A stretch of 64,000 nucleotides of DNA from Nodosilinea sp. E11. GTDB lineage: Bacteria; Cyanobacteriota; Cyanobacteriia; Phormidesmidales; Phormidesmidaceae. Below, piece after piece: positions 8,818 to 16,462 of this stretch. Under the pieces are notes generated by a model, which saw only the letters and a program-made list of their open reading frames with translations, searched no databases and was not told the DNA's origin. The stretch lies in the NCBI RefSeq assembly GCF_032813545.1, contig NZ_CP136520.1, positions 3,652,001 through 3,716,000 of the forward strand, given 5' to 3'. Made by a program: the position numbers and the translations under genes. Position 1 is the first letter of the stretch. Every line of letters begins with the position of its first letter.

Positions 8818-8835
8818 AACTTGTTATAACAAGTT
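8818..8835. promoter_or_regulatory. Perfect 18-bp palindrome, candidate operator of the GS-like gene
   Basis: AACTTGTTATAACAAGTT reads identically on both strands. It lies 46-63 bases upstream of the GS-like start codon and one base inside of an NtcA-type site, i.e. within the expected promoter. The length and symmetry fit a dimeric repressor such as a TetR or GntR type; no such regulator gene is seen nearby. Confidence 0.55.
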
Positions 8836-8836
8836 T

Positions 8837-8850
8837 GTAGCCATTGATAC
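8837..8850. promoter_or_regulatory. NtcA-type binding site (GTA-N8-TAC)
   Basis: GTAGCCATTGATAC fits the consensus GTA-N8-TAC exactly. NtcA is the cyanobacterial global nitrogen regulator. The site sits 65 bases upstream of the GS-like start codon (minus strand). I do not see an ideal TA-N3-T box at the usual ~22-base distance, so activation geometry is uncertain. Confidence 0.6.
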
Positions 8851-9002
8851 GACGACTAGATACGGGGCATCTGTTCTGTCATACAAGCTTTGCCACTCCG
8901 TGTAGCCATATTTGAAGAAACGTGGTCAGAGTAGGATTGCATTTGATACTCTTAGTGGTGTGTCCCCGCAGCATTGACATGCGCTTTAAAGAGTGTGTGC
9001 CT

Positions 9003-9035
9003 TTTGCATAAGTTGAAAGGTCTTCTTTATGCAAA
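9003..9035. promoter_or_regulatory. Inverted repeat upstream of the TIR gene
   Basis: TTTGCATAA at 9003-9011 and its complement TTATGCAAA at 9027-9035 with 15 bases between. It lies 40-72 bases before the TIR gene start and could be an operator or a hairpin in its leader. Confidence 0.4.
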
Positions 9036-9074
9036 CCTTATGTTAGCTCTCTTGTAGAAAGTATTTCTAAGCCG

Positions 9075-9863
9075 TTGTCTTCTCTTTCTCACAGCGATAA
9101 GCGAAAGCTAGAAAAGCTTTTCGGTATGGCATCTGGTTATGTTCTGGATTTCAGCAACCGAACATTTTCAGATTTCATGCATGATGCAGCCGGAGTCGAC
9201 ATCTATGACTCTAAATACGAATATGCAAGCGGTTCAAAGGCAAATCGTCTCAGAACCTTTTGGATGCAGGAATCAGATGATCTTGTGTCTCAAGTCCTAG
9301 AAGATCTTATTGAGTTAGCTGAGGATGACTCATCATCGGATACAAAGCAGGTTCTTGCTGCCCGTAAAATTGTCTCTAGGCTAAAAGGAGACAAAACTCC
9401 AGAGATATCAGTAAGGAATAGCCAGAGTACCGTAAGAACAGCTAGTTCTGACGCAGGAACAAACTTTCTTTACGATGTCTCTCTTTCCTTCGCGGGAGAA
9501 CAGAGAAATTATGTCTCCAGCGTTGCAAAATATCTTAAGGAGTCAGGAATTTCTATCTTTTATGATGAGTTTGAGGATCTTTGGGGTAAGGATCTCGCTA
9601 TTGAGCTTGAAAAAGTTTATTCTTCTAATTCACGATACATCGTCATTTTTGTCTCTCAAAACTACATTAATAAATCTTGGACAAATCATGAACGACAGAG
9701 CGCCTTAGCTGGCAGGATCTCACGCCGAGATGATAGCGTTTTGCCAGTTCACTTTGATTCGACTAAACTTCCTGGCCTTCCGTTTACAGTCGCATATCTC
9801 AACATTCATGATGTTACTCCTGAGTATCTTGCGTCTCGAATTATTAATAAACTGAGTAAATAA
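9075..9863 (+). CDS. TIR-domain protein with an AbiJ-like N-terminal domain (putative defence effector)
   Basis: 262 residues from a TTG at 9075; the next in-frame ATG would cut into the N-terminal domain. Residues ~1-110 (LEKLFGMASGYVLDFSNRTF, then GSKANRLRTFW) resemble an N-terminal domain that I recall from abortive-infection and TIR proteins; the family name is not certain. Residues ~132-250 form a TIR_2-type domain: YDVSLSFAGEQRNYV, FYDEFEDLWGKDL, RYIVIFVSQNYI and SWTNHERQSAL. Glu206 in the last motif aligns with the catalytic Glu of NADase TIRs, so NAD cleavage during phage attack is plausible. The gene is clearly more AT-rich than its neighbours, with AT-rich codons, which suggests transfer. 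A MntA/HepT pair follows after ~85 bases. Confidence 0.85.
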   Translation: MSSLSHSDKRKLEKLFGMASGYVLDFSNRTFSDFMHDAAGVDIYDSKYEYASGSKANRLRTFWMQESDDLVSQVLEDLIELAEDDSSSDTKQVLAARKIVSRLKGDKTPEISVRNSQSTVRTASSDAGTNFLYDVSLSFAGEQRNYVSSVAKYLKESGISIFYDEFEDLWGKDLAIELEKVYSSNSRYIVIFVSQNYINKSWTNHERQSALAGRISRRDDSVLPVHFDSTKLPGLPFTVAYLNIHDVTPEYLASRIINKLSK

Positions 9864-9947
9864 ACATTCTCTGTGAATATTTCTTGAGGCAAAAACTTAG
9901 CTTAAAGTTGGTGGTCATCTAATTTGCTCTGATTTGCGGCATTTTTC

Positions 9948-10238
9948 ATGCATATTGATAAACAACTTCGAGAGAAGCGTGACAGGATTTTAGCTCTTGC
10001 AGAGCAGCACGGAGCATACAACATTCGAGTTTTTGGTTCTGTAGCACGCAACGAGGCAGATGCTCAAAGTGATATTGATTTCTTGGTCGATATGGAGGCG
10101 GGACGCAGTCTATTCGATCTGGGTGGGCTATTGATGGAGTTGCAAGACCTGCTGGGTTGCCCAGTAGATATCGTGACTGAAAAAGGGCTGCGGGCTAAGA
10201 TCCGCGATCGCGTTCTGAGCGAAGCTGTGCCTCTATGA
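9948..10238 (+). CDS. MntA-like nucleotidyltransferase (antitoxin of a HEPN/MNT pair)
   Basis: 96 residues. A minimal nucleotidyltransferase fold with the signature [19 protein letters not shown], i.e. G30-S31 followed by ten residues and Asp42-x-Asp44, and a third acidic position at Asp74 (CPVDIVT). In characterised MntA/HepT systems this enzyme adds AMP to a tyrosine of the HEPN RNase and silences it. Its 3' end overlaps the HepT start by four bases, the usual arrangement for this type VII toxin-antitoxin pair. Composition is intermediate between the AT-rich TIR gene and the surrounding genome. Confidence 0.88.
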   Translation: MHIDKQLREKRDRILALAEQHGAYNIRVFGSVARNEADAQSDIDFLVDMEAGRSLFDLGGLLMELQDLLGCPVDIVTEKGLRAKIRDRVLSEAVPL

Positions 10239-10567
10239 GAAGCGATCGCGAAAAACTAGAAGATATTCTGGAAGCCATTGAACGCATTGAGCGCTACGCT
10301 GTTCAAGGCGTCCAGGCGTTTGAGCAAAGTGAGCTGATTCAAGTCTGGTTTATCCAAAACCTGCAAGTGATTGGCGAGGCATCCCGGAGTTTGTCAGCAT
10401 CAATCAGAGAGCAGCATCCTGAAGTCCCCTGGTCGCAAATTATTGGAATGCGTAATGTTTTGGCGCACAACTATTTTGAGGTTGATGTCGATATTGTTTG
10501 GACGGTTATCGATCAAGAACTACCTGCGTTAAAGCAGAATATAGCATCAATTTTAGCGTCTCTATAG
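10235..10567 (+). CDS. HepT-like HEPN-domain RNase toxin
   Basis: 110 residues, all-helical, with the HEPN RNase motif R73-NVLA-H78-N-Y80 (R-x4-H-x-Y). The tyrosine of this motif is the known target of AMP addition by MntA. It starts with an ATG overlapping the MntA stop (ATGA), so the two are translationally coupled. Such pairs stabilise mobile DNA and can act against phage; together with the TIR gene they form a small defence-like cluster between a GS gene and a metabolic HAD gene. Confidence 0.88.
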   Translation: MRSDREKLEDILEAIERIERYAVQGVQAFEQSELIQVWFIQNLQVIGEASRSLSASIREQHPEVPWSQIIGMRNVLAHNYFEVDVDIVWTVIDQELPALKQNIASILASL

Positions 10568-10618
10568 CGATGTTGTACTGGCTGACGAGGCCTTAACCTG
10601 GAGAGCCTACAATGGCCT

Positions 10619-11302
10619 ATGGCGTTTATACAGCCGATCATGGACTTGCTCTGCCAGGCGATTATCTTCGATGTCGATGGGGTGCTGATCAACTCTGACC
10701 CGGTAGCCGATCGCCACTGGCGGGCCTGGGCCGATCGCCACAGGGTTGACTATGAGGCGATCGCCCGCATTCACCACGGTCGCCCCACGGTCGAAACCAT
10801 GCGCCAGGTCGCGTCTCATCTAGATGTAGTCGAGGAAGCCCGGCTCAAAGAAACCGCTGAGGCTGACGATACCGATGGGCTGATGATCTACCCCGGAGCA
10901 CTAGAACTTTTGGCTGGGCTGCCGCGCGATCGCTGGGGGGTAGCCACCAGTGGCACCCGCCGAACGGTTTCGATTCGCTTCCCTTACTTGGGTCTGCCAG
11001 AACCCTCAGTGATGGTGACCGCCGACGATGTGCAGCGAGGCAAGCCAGCGCCCGACCCTTACCTGCTGGCGGCTGAGCGCATGGGCATGACTCCGGCTGA
11101 CTGCCTGGTCATTGAAGATGCCCCCGCCGGGGTGGAGGCAGCAAAAGCTGCCGGGGCAACGGTGATTGCCGTGACGACAACGAATAGGGTGGAGGCTTTG
11201 GGTTTGGCCGATGCGATCGCCCCTACCCTAGCTGCCATCCAAATTAGCGTTGTCCCCCAGGGACTGGTGGTTCGGGTCGAGCAGAAAAGAGTACCCACCT
11301 AA
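10619..11302 (+). CDS. HAD-superfamily sugar-phosphatase-like hydrolase
   Basis: 227 residues (ATG at 10619; a second ATG seven codons on, MDLLCQ, is equally possible). All four HAD motifs are present: DVDGVL near residue 18 (nucleophile Asp), TSGT in motif II, RGKPAPDPY with the motif III Lys, and VIEDAPAGVEAAKAAG in motif IV. The short helical cap and DVDGVLINSD place it with HAD-IA phosphatases acting on small sugar or polyol phosphates (YfbT/GPP/DOG type). The substrate cannot be read from sequence. It stands alone, convergent with the ABC transporter genes. Confidence 0.85.
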   Translation: MAFIQPIMDLLCQAIIFDVDGVLINSDPVADRHWRAWADRHRVDYEAIARIHHGRPTVETMRQVASHLDVVEEARLKETAEADDTDGLMIYPGALELLAGLPRDRWGVATSGTRRTVSIRFPYLGLPEPSVMVTADDVQRGKPAPDPYLLAAERMGMTPADCLVIEDAPAGVEAAKAAGATVIAVTTTNRVEALGLADAIAPTLAAIQISVVPQGLVVRVEQKRVPT

Positions 11303-11335
11303 CACCAAATCCGAATCGCACCCCAATGCTCAACA

Positions 11336-11390
11336 GGCAAAACCATAGGGGCGTAGGCGTAGCCGAGCCAGAGGCTCTATGGCATTTGCC
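11336..11390. terminator. Imperfect hairpin between convergent HAD and ABC permease genes
   Basis: GGCAAAACCATAG (11336-11348) pairs imperfectly with CTATGGCATTTGCC (11377-11390). There is no clear U-run. The position between two converging genes favours a terminator or an inserted repeat; the preceding ACCAAATCCGAAT at ~11305 belongs to a motif also seen near 15.66 and 43.06 kb. Confidence 0.35.
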
Positions 11391-11423
11391 CTTCTAAACG
11401 CGGGTAACCGAGCAGAATTTGGG

Positions 11424-12197
11424 CTAGTACCCGCTCAGTGACCCCCGCTGCTTGGCGGTAGATTCTGCCCAGCGGAAAACGAGCAGCCCCAGGGCAAAAT
11501 AGACAACTCCGTTGAGCAGGGCCAGACCGTAGGTCAACCAGTCTAGTCCCAGATCGCGGGCCATCAGATCGCGCAGCAGTCCGGTGCTGGGCAGCATGGG
11601 AATGAGAAACCGCAGATACTGCATCGGGCCGGTGGCCTCCTCCAGGGGGGCCGCCAGCAAAAACAGCAGCAGAAACTGAAAAATTCCCAAAATTTGCTGC
11701 ACCCGCTTAAACACCAGCGCCACTGCCCCCATCAAAAAGGCCAGCCCGTAACCGGCCAGCAGCAGCGACGCCAGCGGCAGCAGCAGCAGCGGCGGGAAGG
11801 CTAGGCGGCTGCCGGAGATGCCCATCAAAAGCAGCAACACCACCATCAAGATGACCAACCGCAGGGCCAGACTGGCAAAGGCGCGGGCCAAAAACACGCG
11901 CGGTGCTCCGTAGGGGGAGAGAAACACCTGCTCCAGGGTGCCGGTTTCGGCTTCGATCTGGAGGTTAATGGCAATGTCGTTGTTGACCGAAATAATCAGG
12001 GTCCACAGGGCGTAGCCGAGCACCACGGCATCGAGGCGATCGCCAAAGGCAAACCCCGGCCCGGCCATATACTGGGCACTGGCAAACAGCCCGTAGAAGA
12101 CCGCCATGATGATCACGATCCCCGAGATCACCTCGGTGGGGTAGCGAATGAACTGAATCCAGGTGCGCTTGAGTTCGGCGTGTAGCAGATCAATCAT
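11424..12197 (-). CDS. ABC-2 type transporter permease
   Basis: 257 residues with about six hydrophobic segments, starting MIDLLHAELKRTWIQFIRYPTEVISGIVI, typical of ABC-2 permeases. The internal EAETGTLEQVFLSPYGAPRVFLARA is the family's cytoplasmic coupling loop. It pairs with the ATPase gene located 206 bases upstream on the same strand, giving a two-component exporter in the inner membrane. The cargo is unknown. The 206-base spacer between the two genes is unusually long and holds only G-rich, low-complexity sequence. Confidence 0.88.
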   Translation of the reverse strand: MIDLLHAELKRTWIQFIRYPTEVISGIVIIMAVFYGLFASAQYMAGPGFAFGDRLDAVVLGYALWTLIISVNNDIAINLQIEAETGTLEQVFLSPYGAPRVFLARAFASLALRLVILMVVLLLLMGISGSRLAFPPLLLLPLASLLLAGYGLAFLMGAVALVFKRVQQILGIFQFLLLFLLAAPLEEATGPMQYLRFLIPMLPSTGLLRDLMARDLGLDWLTYGLALLNGVVYFALGLLVFRWAESTAKQRGSLSGY

Positions 12198-12403
12198 GGG
12201 AAACTATAGGGTTAGTGTCGGCAAGCCGGGTGTCGGGCAATCCCCTCCTGGGAGGGGCAGGGGTGGGTTAATTCGGGTGTTAGGTGTTGGGTGGCGGGTG
12301 TCGGGAACGGTAGGCCAAGTTATGCGGCTGGAAAGCTTTAATAAACTGTCCTTTTCTGCCTGCTCCGCACGGGCAAAGCCCTACATCCTTCTGTCTTCCA
12401 GTA

Positions 12404-13369
12404 TTAGTCTTTGACCAGTTTGAGAAATACCTGGGTGAGATCGGCGCGATCGCGCTGCACCGACACCAGTGGCACGGGGCTCAGCGCCCCCAGTAGCCCA
12501 TAGAGATGTTCTGGGGTGCCCGCGTAGGCAACCTGGGTGCCCTGCACCGTTGCCCCCAACTGGGTGACGGCGTGGATTTGCGCTGGGGACAGTTCGTGTT
12601 CTAGCTCCAGGTGGTAGGTAGAACTTGAAAATTCTTTCAGCAGGGCTTCGGTAGACTGTTCAGCAATGATTCGGCCCCGGCGAATGATCGCCACCCGGTC
12701 CGAGAGTTCTTCGGCCACATCGAGCTGGTGGGTGGTGAGCAAAATGGCGCGGCCTTCCTGGGCGATCTGGCGCACCAGGGCTTTGACCATTTCGCCTGCC
12801 TCCACATCCAGCCCCAGGGTGGGTTCATCCAGCAGCAGCAGTTTAGGGTTGTGGATCAGGGCAACGGCGATCGCCACTTTTTGCTGCATGCCCCGAGAGA
12901 GCTTTTGCACAGGAGTATGGCGCTTGTCTTCTAGCCCAAACCGGGCCAGCAAATCTAGCCCCCGGCGATGAGCTATCTTGCGGGGCACCTGCCGCAGGGC
13001 ACCAAAATAGTCCAGATTTTCTTCTGGGGTCAAGCGCCAGTACAAATTGCGGTTGCCTTCTAGCACGGCCCCAATGTGGCGCAGGGCGCGGGGCTGGCGG
13101 TGGGGGTCTTCTCCTACCACAGTCACCTGCCCCTGGGTGGGGCGCACCAGACCAGCGATCATCTTGATGGTGGTAGTTTTACCGGCTCCGTTGGGGCCTA
13201 AAAAGGCCAGCACCTCGCCCTGGTGCAGGGTTAAGGAGACTTGCTTTACGGCTTCAAACCGCTGTTTGCCTCGCCCATAGACCTTCGAGAGATCGCGGGT
13301 GTCTAGCACGATGGAGCCTGACGAAGAATTTTGAGTCCAATCATCGGTTGAGCGATGGGCAAGTTGCAC
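12404..13369 (-). CDS. ABC transporter ATP-binding protein (ABC-2 exporter)
   Basis: 321 residues from GTG 13369. Walker A GPNGAGKTTTIKM, signature LSRGMQQKVAIA, Walker B LLLLDEPTLGLD and the switch histidine in LTTHQL are all present, followed by a CcmA/DrrA-like C-terminal region. It energises the permease at 11424-12197. The start is uncertain: the first ~13 codons lie inside an 85-bp repeat that recurs at 15568-15652, and a second GTG at 13309 (before LDTRDLSKVYG) would give a normal family length. If the later start is right, the repeat is simply the gene's upstream region. Confidence 0.9.
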   Translation of the reverse strand: MQLAHRSTDDWTQNSSSGSIVLDTRDLSKVYGRGKQRFEAVKQVSLTLHQGEVLAFLGPNGAGKTTTIKMIAGLVRPTQGQVTVVGEDPHRQPRALRHIGAVLEGNRNLYWRLTPEENLDYFGALRQVPRKIAHRRGLDLLARFGLEDKRHTPVQKLSRGMQQKVAIAVALIHNPKLLLLDEPTLGLDVEAGEMVKALVRQIAQEGRAILLTTHQLDVAEELSDRVAIIRRGRIIAEQSTEALLKEFSSSTYHLELEHELSPAQIHAVTQLGATVQGTQVAYAGTPEHLYGLLGALSPVPLVSVQRDRADLTQVFLKLVKD

Positions 13370-13416
13370 GAAAGGATTAAGCTCCCAGCGATAGGTAGAA
13401 TCTTTACTTATCTTAA
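13332..13416. repeat. 85-bp direct repeat, copy 1
   Basis: This stretch aligns without gaps to 15568-15652 (73 of 85 bases identical by hand count). It covers the annotated 5' end and upstream region of the ABC ATPase gene. The two copies bracket the EAL gene and the MITE-like element. Confidence 0.85.
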
Positions 13417-13555
13417 AGTCTTTTGCCTATAGGGCGGCGGGAGCCAGGTGCAATTGGCCTAGCCTAGATTATTCATGAACCCATAAAGCTGCAGCTTTCA
13501 TTTCCGTTTTCACGGGAATCTATGCGAAGCAACCTACTCCCACCCTCCTGCAAAT

Positions 13556-13687
13556 AGGGTGCATCCCACTTTTGTCATCCTGAGCGGAACGGAGTGTAGC
13601 GAAGGATCTCAGTCCTCACGCAAGATCGGGATTCTTCACTTCGCTATCGCTACGTTCAAAATGACATTTTCAAAACTGGGATGCACC
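13556..13687. mobile_element. MITE-like palindromic element with 8-bp target duplication
   Basis: The ends are inverted repeats (AGGGTGCATCCCACTTTTG at 13556-13574; the matching arm at 13671-13689 differs at one position). Inside, GTCATCCTGAGCGGAACG pairs imperfectly with a TACGTTCAAAATGAC arm, so the whole 132 bases fold back. The octamer CTGCAAAT flanks both sides (13548-13555 and 13688-13695), as a target-site duplication would. No transposase is encoded. The transposon family that moved it is not recognised. Confidence 0.75.
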
Positions 13688-13813
13688 CTGCAAATATCTT
13701 CTAACAAACCTCACCCAAGTCCAGAAGTGGAGTTCTGCCTGTAGGAAAACTACAGATCCCGAGCTGGACTTGGCATGAGATTATATTTATAAGTCACTTT
13801 TGAGGAATGGTTT

Positions 13814-15424
13814 ATGATCAGTCGTTTTAAAAGACGGCTTCCACTTTTAGCAAGTATTTTGGGAGTCAGCCTAATTCCGCCCACCATATTTTTAAGCATT
13901 TCCTATTTCGACTATATCAGCACTGCCAGAGCATCACTAAGAGCAAATGTTGACAACGGTGTTCAACGAATTGACTTCTTACTAAAGAATGGCAACGATG
14001 TCCTACTAGATGTAGCAAGAAACGTTGATCCCAACGATCCCATGGCCAAAGCAATGCTAGAGAGAATAGTTTATGACAATCCTACTTTTCGAGAAATTGG
14101 CATCATTAATGACCAAGGTTTTTTGCTTTTGACTAGCTTTGGCTTGGTTGACCCTCCCAAAAAGATTTCGTTTGATCAACGCTCTAATCCTAACGATGAT
14201 TCATTGCAAATTCTAGGGCCACTTCAAACAGCTATCATGGGAGAAGAGTCTATTATTTTAAGTCTGCCTACCCAAGGGCTTGGCGAGGTAAATGCTCTAG
14301 TAAATCCGATTATCTTAACAGAACCATGGGGAACTGACCGCTCTTTACACCTTGGCACTGACGGTTTTTTTGCCTATATCAATACAAGAAGTGGCGAAGT
14401 TTTAGCAGGAATTGGCAACATCCCTTCTCTTGAAACAATAAAGCATGAAGAAGTGAATAAATTGATTCGGTTTAGTCGAACATCGTACAATGGCGATGTG
14501 CTGGTCATTAGCGAGGTGCCCAGAAGTTTGGTCTTAAAAAGATGGCGCAGGATGCTATTTATCAGCGGCCCGATAGCCACATTATGCAGTGGACTTATGT
14601 TTGTGTTGGCTCTGCAACTGGTTAAGCAGTTAGAAGGATTAGATTGTGAACTAAAAATTGGACTAGAAAATAAAGAATTGGTGATTCATTATCAACCCAT
14701 TCTCAACCTAATGACCCGTGAATGCGTCGGTTCTGAGGCGTTACTGCGGTGGTATCATCCCAAGCAGGGGGTTTTATCACCTGGAGTATTTATCCCTGTC
14801 GCCGAAAAAACTGGCTTGATTAACAAAATCGGAGAATGGGTGGTCAAGCAGGCCGCCCAGGAGCAAGAACATCTGTATAATCAATATTCAGATTTATATA
14901 CATCTATTAATGTTTCGCCAGGTCAGTTGAACTCTGGCAGCCTAGATAATCTTATAAACTGGTTTCAGCAACCATCAGAGACAAATCAACTCTGCCAACC
15001 TAGTCGATTTGTCTTTGAAGTAACTGAATCTGCAGCAGCAATTAGATCTGGAACTATTACAACTGATATTTTATCTCGTCTGCGTACATTGGGATCTCGT
15101 ATTGCTCTAGACGACTTCGGGCAGGGATATTCAGGTTTAAGTTATCTGCACCAGTTGGACATTGACATATTGAAAATTGATCGGTTCTACGTTGCAGCCA
15201 TTAACAAAAATTCCCAAATTACTAATATTCTAGAAAGCATTATTGATTTGGGTCATAAAATGGGATTCACTATGGTGGCAGAGGGTATTGAAACTGAAGA
15301 ACAACACCTATTTCTTTGCAGTCACCATGTTGAGTATGGTCAGGGCTGGCTATATTCTAGGCCGATTCCTATCCAAGAGTTTGAGCAGTTCCTTATTAAA
15401 TCAAGATCACTTATTGACGACTAA
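13814..15424 (+). CDS. Membrane-anchored EAL-domain c-di-GMP phosphodiesterase
   Basis: 536 residues. The ATG at 13814 follows TGAGGAAT. An N-terminal TM (LLASILGVSLIPPTIFLSI) and a second near residue 255 enclose a ~220-residue extracytoplasmic domain, the layout of CSS-motif EAL proteins, but no Cys-Ser-Ser is present in that domain. The cytoplasmic EAL domain (~275-530) keeps EALLRW, INVSPGQL, FEVTES, LDDFGQGYSGLSYL, KIDRF and AEGIET, so it should hydrolyse c-di-GMP. Unlike the gene at 1746 it has no GGDEF domain. It is AT-rich compared with its neighbours and sits between two 85-bp direct repeats, pointing to insertion or segmental duplication. Confidence 0.9.
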   Translation: MISRFKRRLPLLASILGVSLIPPTIFLSISYFDYISTARASLRANVDNGVQRIDFLLKNGNDVLLDVARNVDPNDPMAKAMLERIVYDNPTFREIGIINDQGFLLLTSFGLVDPPKKISFDQRSNPNDDSLQILGPLQTAIMGEESIILSLPTQGLGEVNALVNPIILTEPWGTDRSLHLGTDGFFAYINTRSGEVLAGIGNIPSLETIKHEEVNKLIRFSRTSYNGDVLVISEVPRSLVLKRWRRMLFISGPIATLCSGLMFVLALQLVKQLEGLDCELKIGLENKELVIHYQPILNLMTRECVGSEALLRWYHPKQGVLSPGVFIPVAEKTGLINKIGEWVVKQAAQEQEHLYNQYSDLYTSINVSPGQLNSGSLDNLINWFQQPSETNQLCQPSRFVFEVTESAAAIRSGTITTDILSRLRTLGSRIALDDFGQGYSGLSYLHQLDIDILKIDRFYVAAINKNSQITNILESIIDLGHKMGFTMVAEGIETEEQHLFLCSHHVEYGQGWLYSRPIPIQEFEQFLIKSRSLIDD

Positions 15425-15567
15425 TTTTGTGAGTAGGTTAGGTATCGCAACAACCAGATCCCTTTGCAAGGAATAACTGAAAAGTAGGTGAATTGGGTTA
15501 GCCTTAATGGGTTATGCAAGTTGTCACGCCTCATGATGTCCAATTCAATTTGTAGCAGAGCACGCAC

Positions 15568-15652
15568 TGAGCCCAATCATCGGTTGGACCATGGACAAGT
15601 TGCACGAAAGGATTAGGCTCCCAACGACAGGTGGGGTATTTACTTATCTTAA
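15568..15652. repeat. 85-bp direct repeat, copy 2
   Basis: Gap-free partner of 13332-13416 at roughly 86 percent identity. Here it leads into no ABC gene: the reverse-strand reading MQLVHGPTDDWAQ mimics the start of the ABC ATPase and then diverges, so this copy is a relic or a target-derived duplicate. Confidence 0.85.
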
Positions 15653-15660
15653 TGATCTTA

Positions 15661-15732
15661 TACCAAATCCGATTTGGTAAACCCCGGTTCATAATCAGGA
15701 ACCCCGTAGGGGGGTAGCATGCTACCCCCCTA
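15661..15732. repeat. Pair of perfect palindromes between convergent genes
   Basis: TACCAAATCCGATTTGGTA (15661-15679) is symmetric about one base. At 15707-15732 a 26-bp perfect palindrome follows, TAGGGGGGTAGCA joined to its own complement. A GGATTTAGTA near 15767 roughly mirrors the start, so 15661-15770 may be a small non-coding element. It could also terminate the EAL gene (+) and the Uma2 gene (-), which converge here. The remainder of 15425-15788 holds only this and the 85-bp repeat. Confidence 0.6.
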
Positions 15733-15788
15733 CAAATCGGGGGTATTCATTCAGGATTTAGTATTAAGGGGTCAAGTCAGCGGCCACC

Positions 15789-16346
15789 TCAATGCAAACC
15801 CTGGAACACCGCCTCCCCAGATAAATTAGCCGGAAACGGCACCGTTTCTACGGATAAAGTTGGTCGGTAGATTTCCACCGTTTGCCCTTGGGGGTTAATC
15901 AGCCAGCCCAACCGCAGCCCACTGGACAGATACTCCTGCATTTTGTCTTTTAGGGGAGGCAGTGTATCCGTTTTAGAGCGCAGCTCGATCACAAAATCTG
16001 GGCAAATTGGCGGAAAGCCAGTCTGCTCGTCTGGAGTCAGCGTATTCCAGCGCGACAGCTCAACCCAGGCTACATCTGGAGAGCGATCACCGCCGCCCGG
16101 CAGCTTAAACAGCGTCGATGAACTAAATACCTTGCCCAGCTTAGTTTGTCGATTCCAGAGGGCTAAATCAGTAATTAAATCGGCTTCACGCTCTCCGCTT
16201 TCTCCGTCCACTGGAGACATAATTACCAAAGCCCCCGACGCTGAACGTTCCAACGGTGTCGTTGGGTTAGCTTCACACAGTCGATAAAACTGGTCATCGG
16301 TTAGGTTTACCCGATCTAAACTCAAAATCATGGGTAATCCAGACAT
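15789..16346 (-). CDS. Uma2 family (DUF820) endonuclease-like protein
   Basis: 185 residues. The PD-(D/E)XK fold is recognisable from ERSASGALVIMSPVDGESGERE, then SPDVAWVELSRW and PDFVIELRSKTD, followed by the usual Uma2 ending KMQEYLSSGLRLGWLINPQ and VEIYRP. Family members are extremely abundant in cyanobacteria; their biological role is poorly defined and nuclease activity is inferred from the fold. A start eight or so codons later is possible. It stands alone. Confidence 0.85.
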   Translation of the reverse strand: MSGLPMILSLDRVNLTDDQFYRLCEANPTTPLERSASGALVIMSPVDGESGEREADLITDLALWNRQTKLGKVFSSSTLFKLPGGGDRSPDVAWVELSRWNTLTPDEQTGFPPICPDFVIELRSKTDTLPPLKDKMQEYLSSGLRLGWLINPQGQTVEIYRPTLSVETVPFPANLSGEAVFQGLH

Positions 16347-16462
16347 GGCACCAACGACCCTGCTGTATCGTTCACTGTTCTATTTTAAGCCTATGGCGTT
16401 CTGGGCGGCTCTAGAAACATAGGCAGGGGTCAAATTGGGGTTGGGGAAATGAGGGTGGGGCG

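Noticed and set aside
13559..13744. Possible 61-residue protein
   Set aside because: Lies inside the MITE-like element and its flank; translation is a by-product of repeat sequence.
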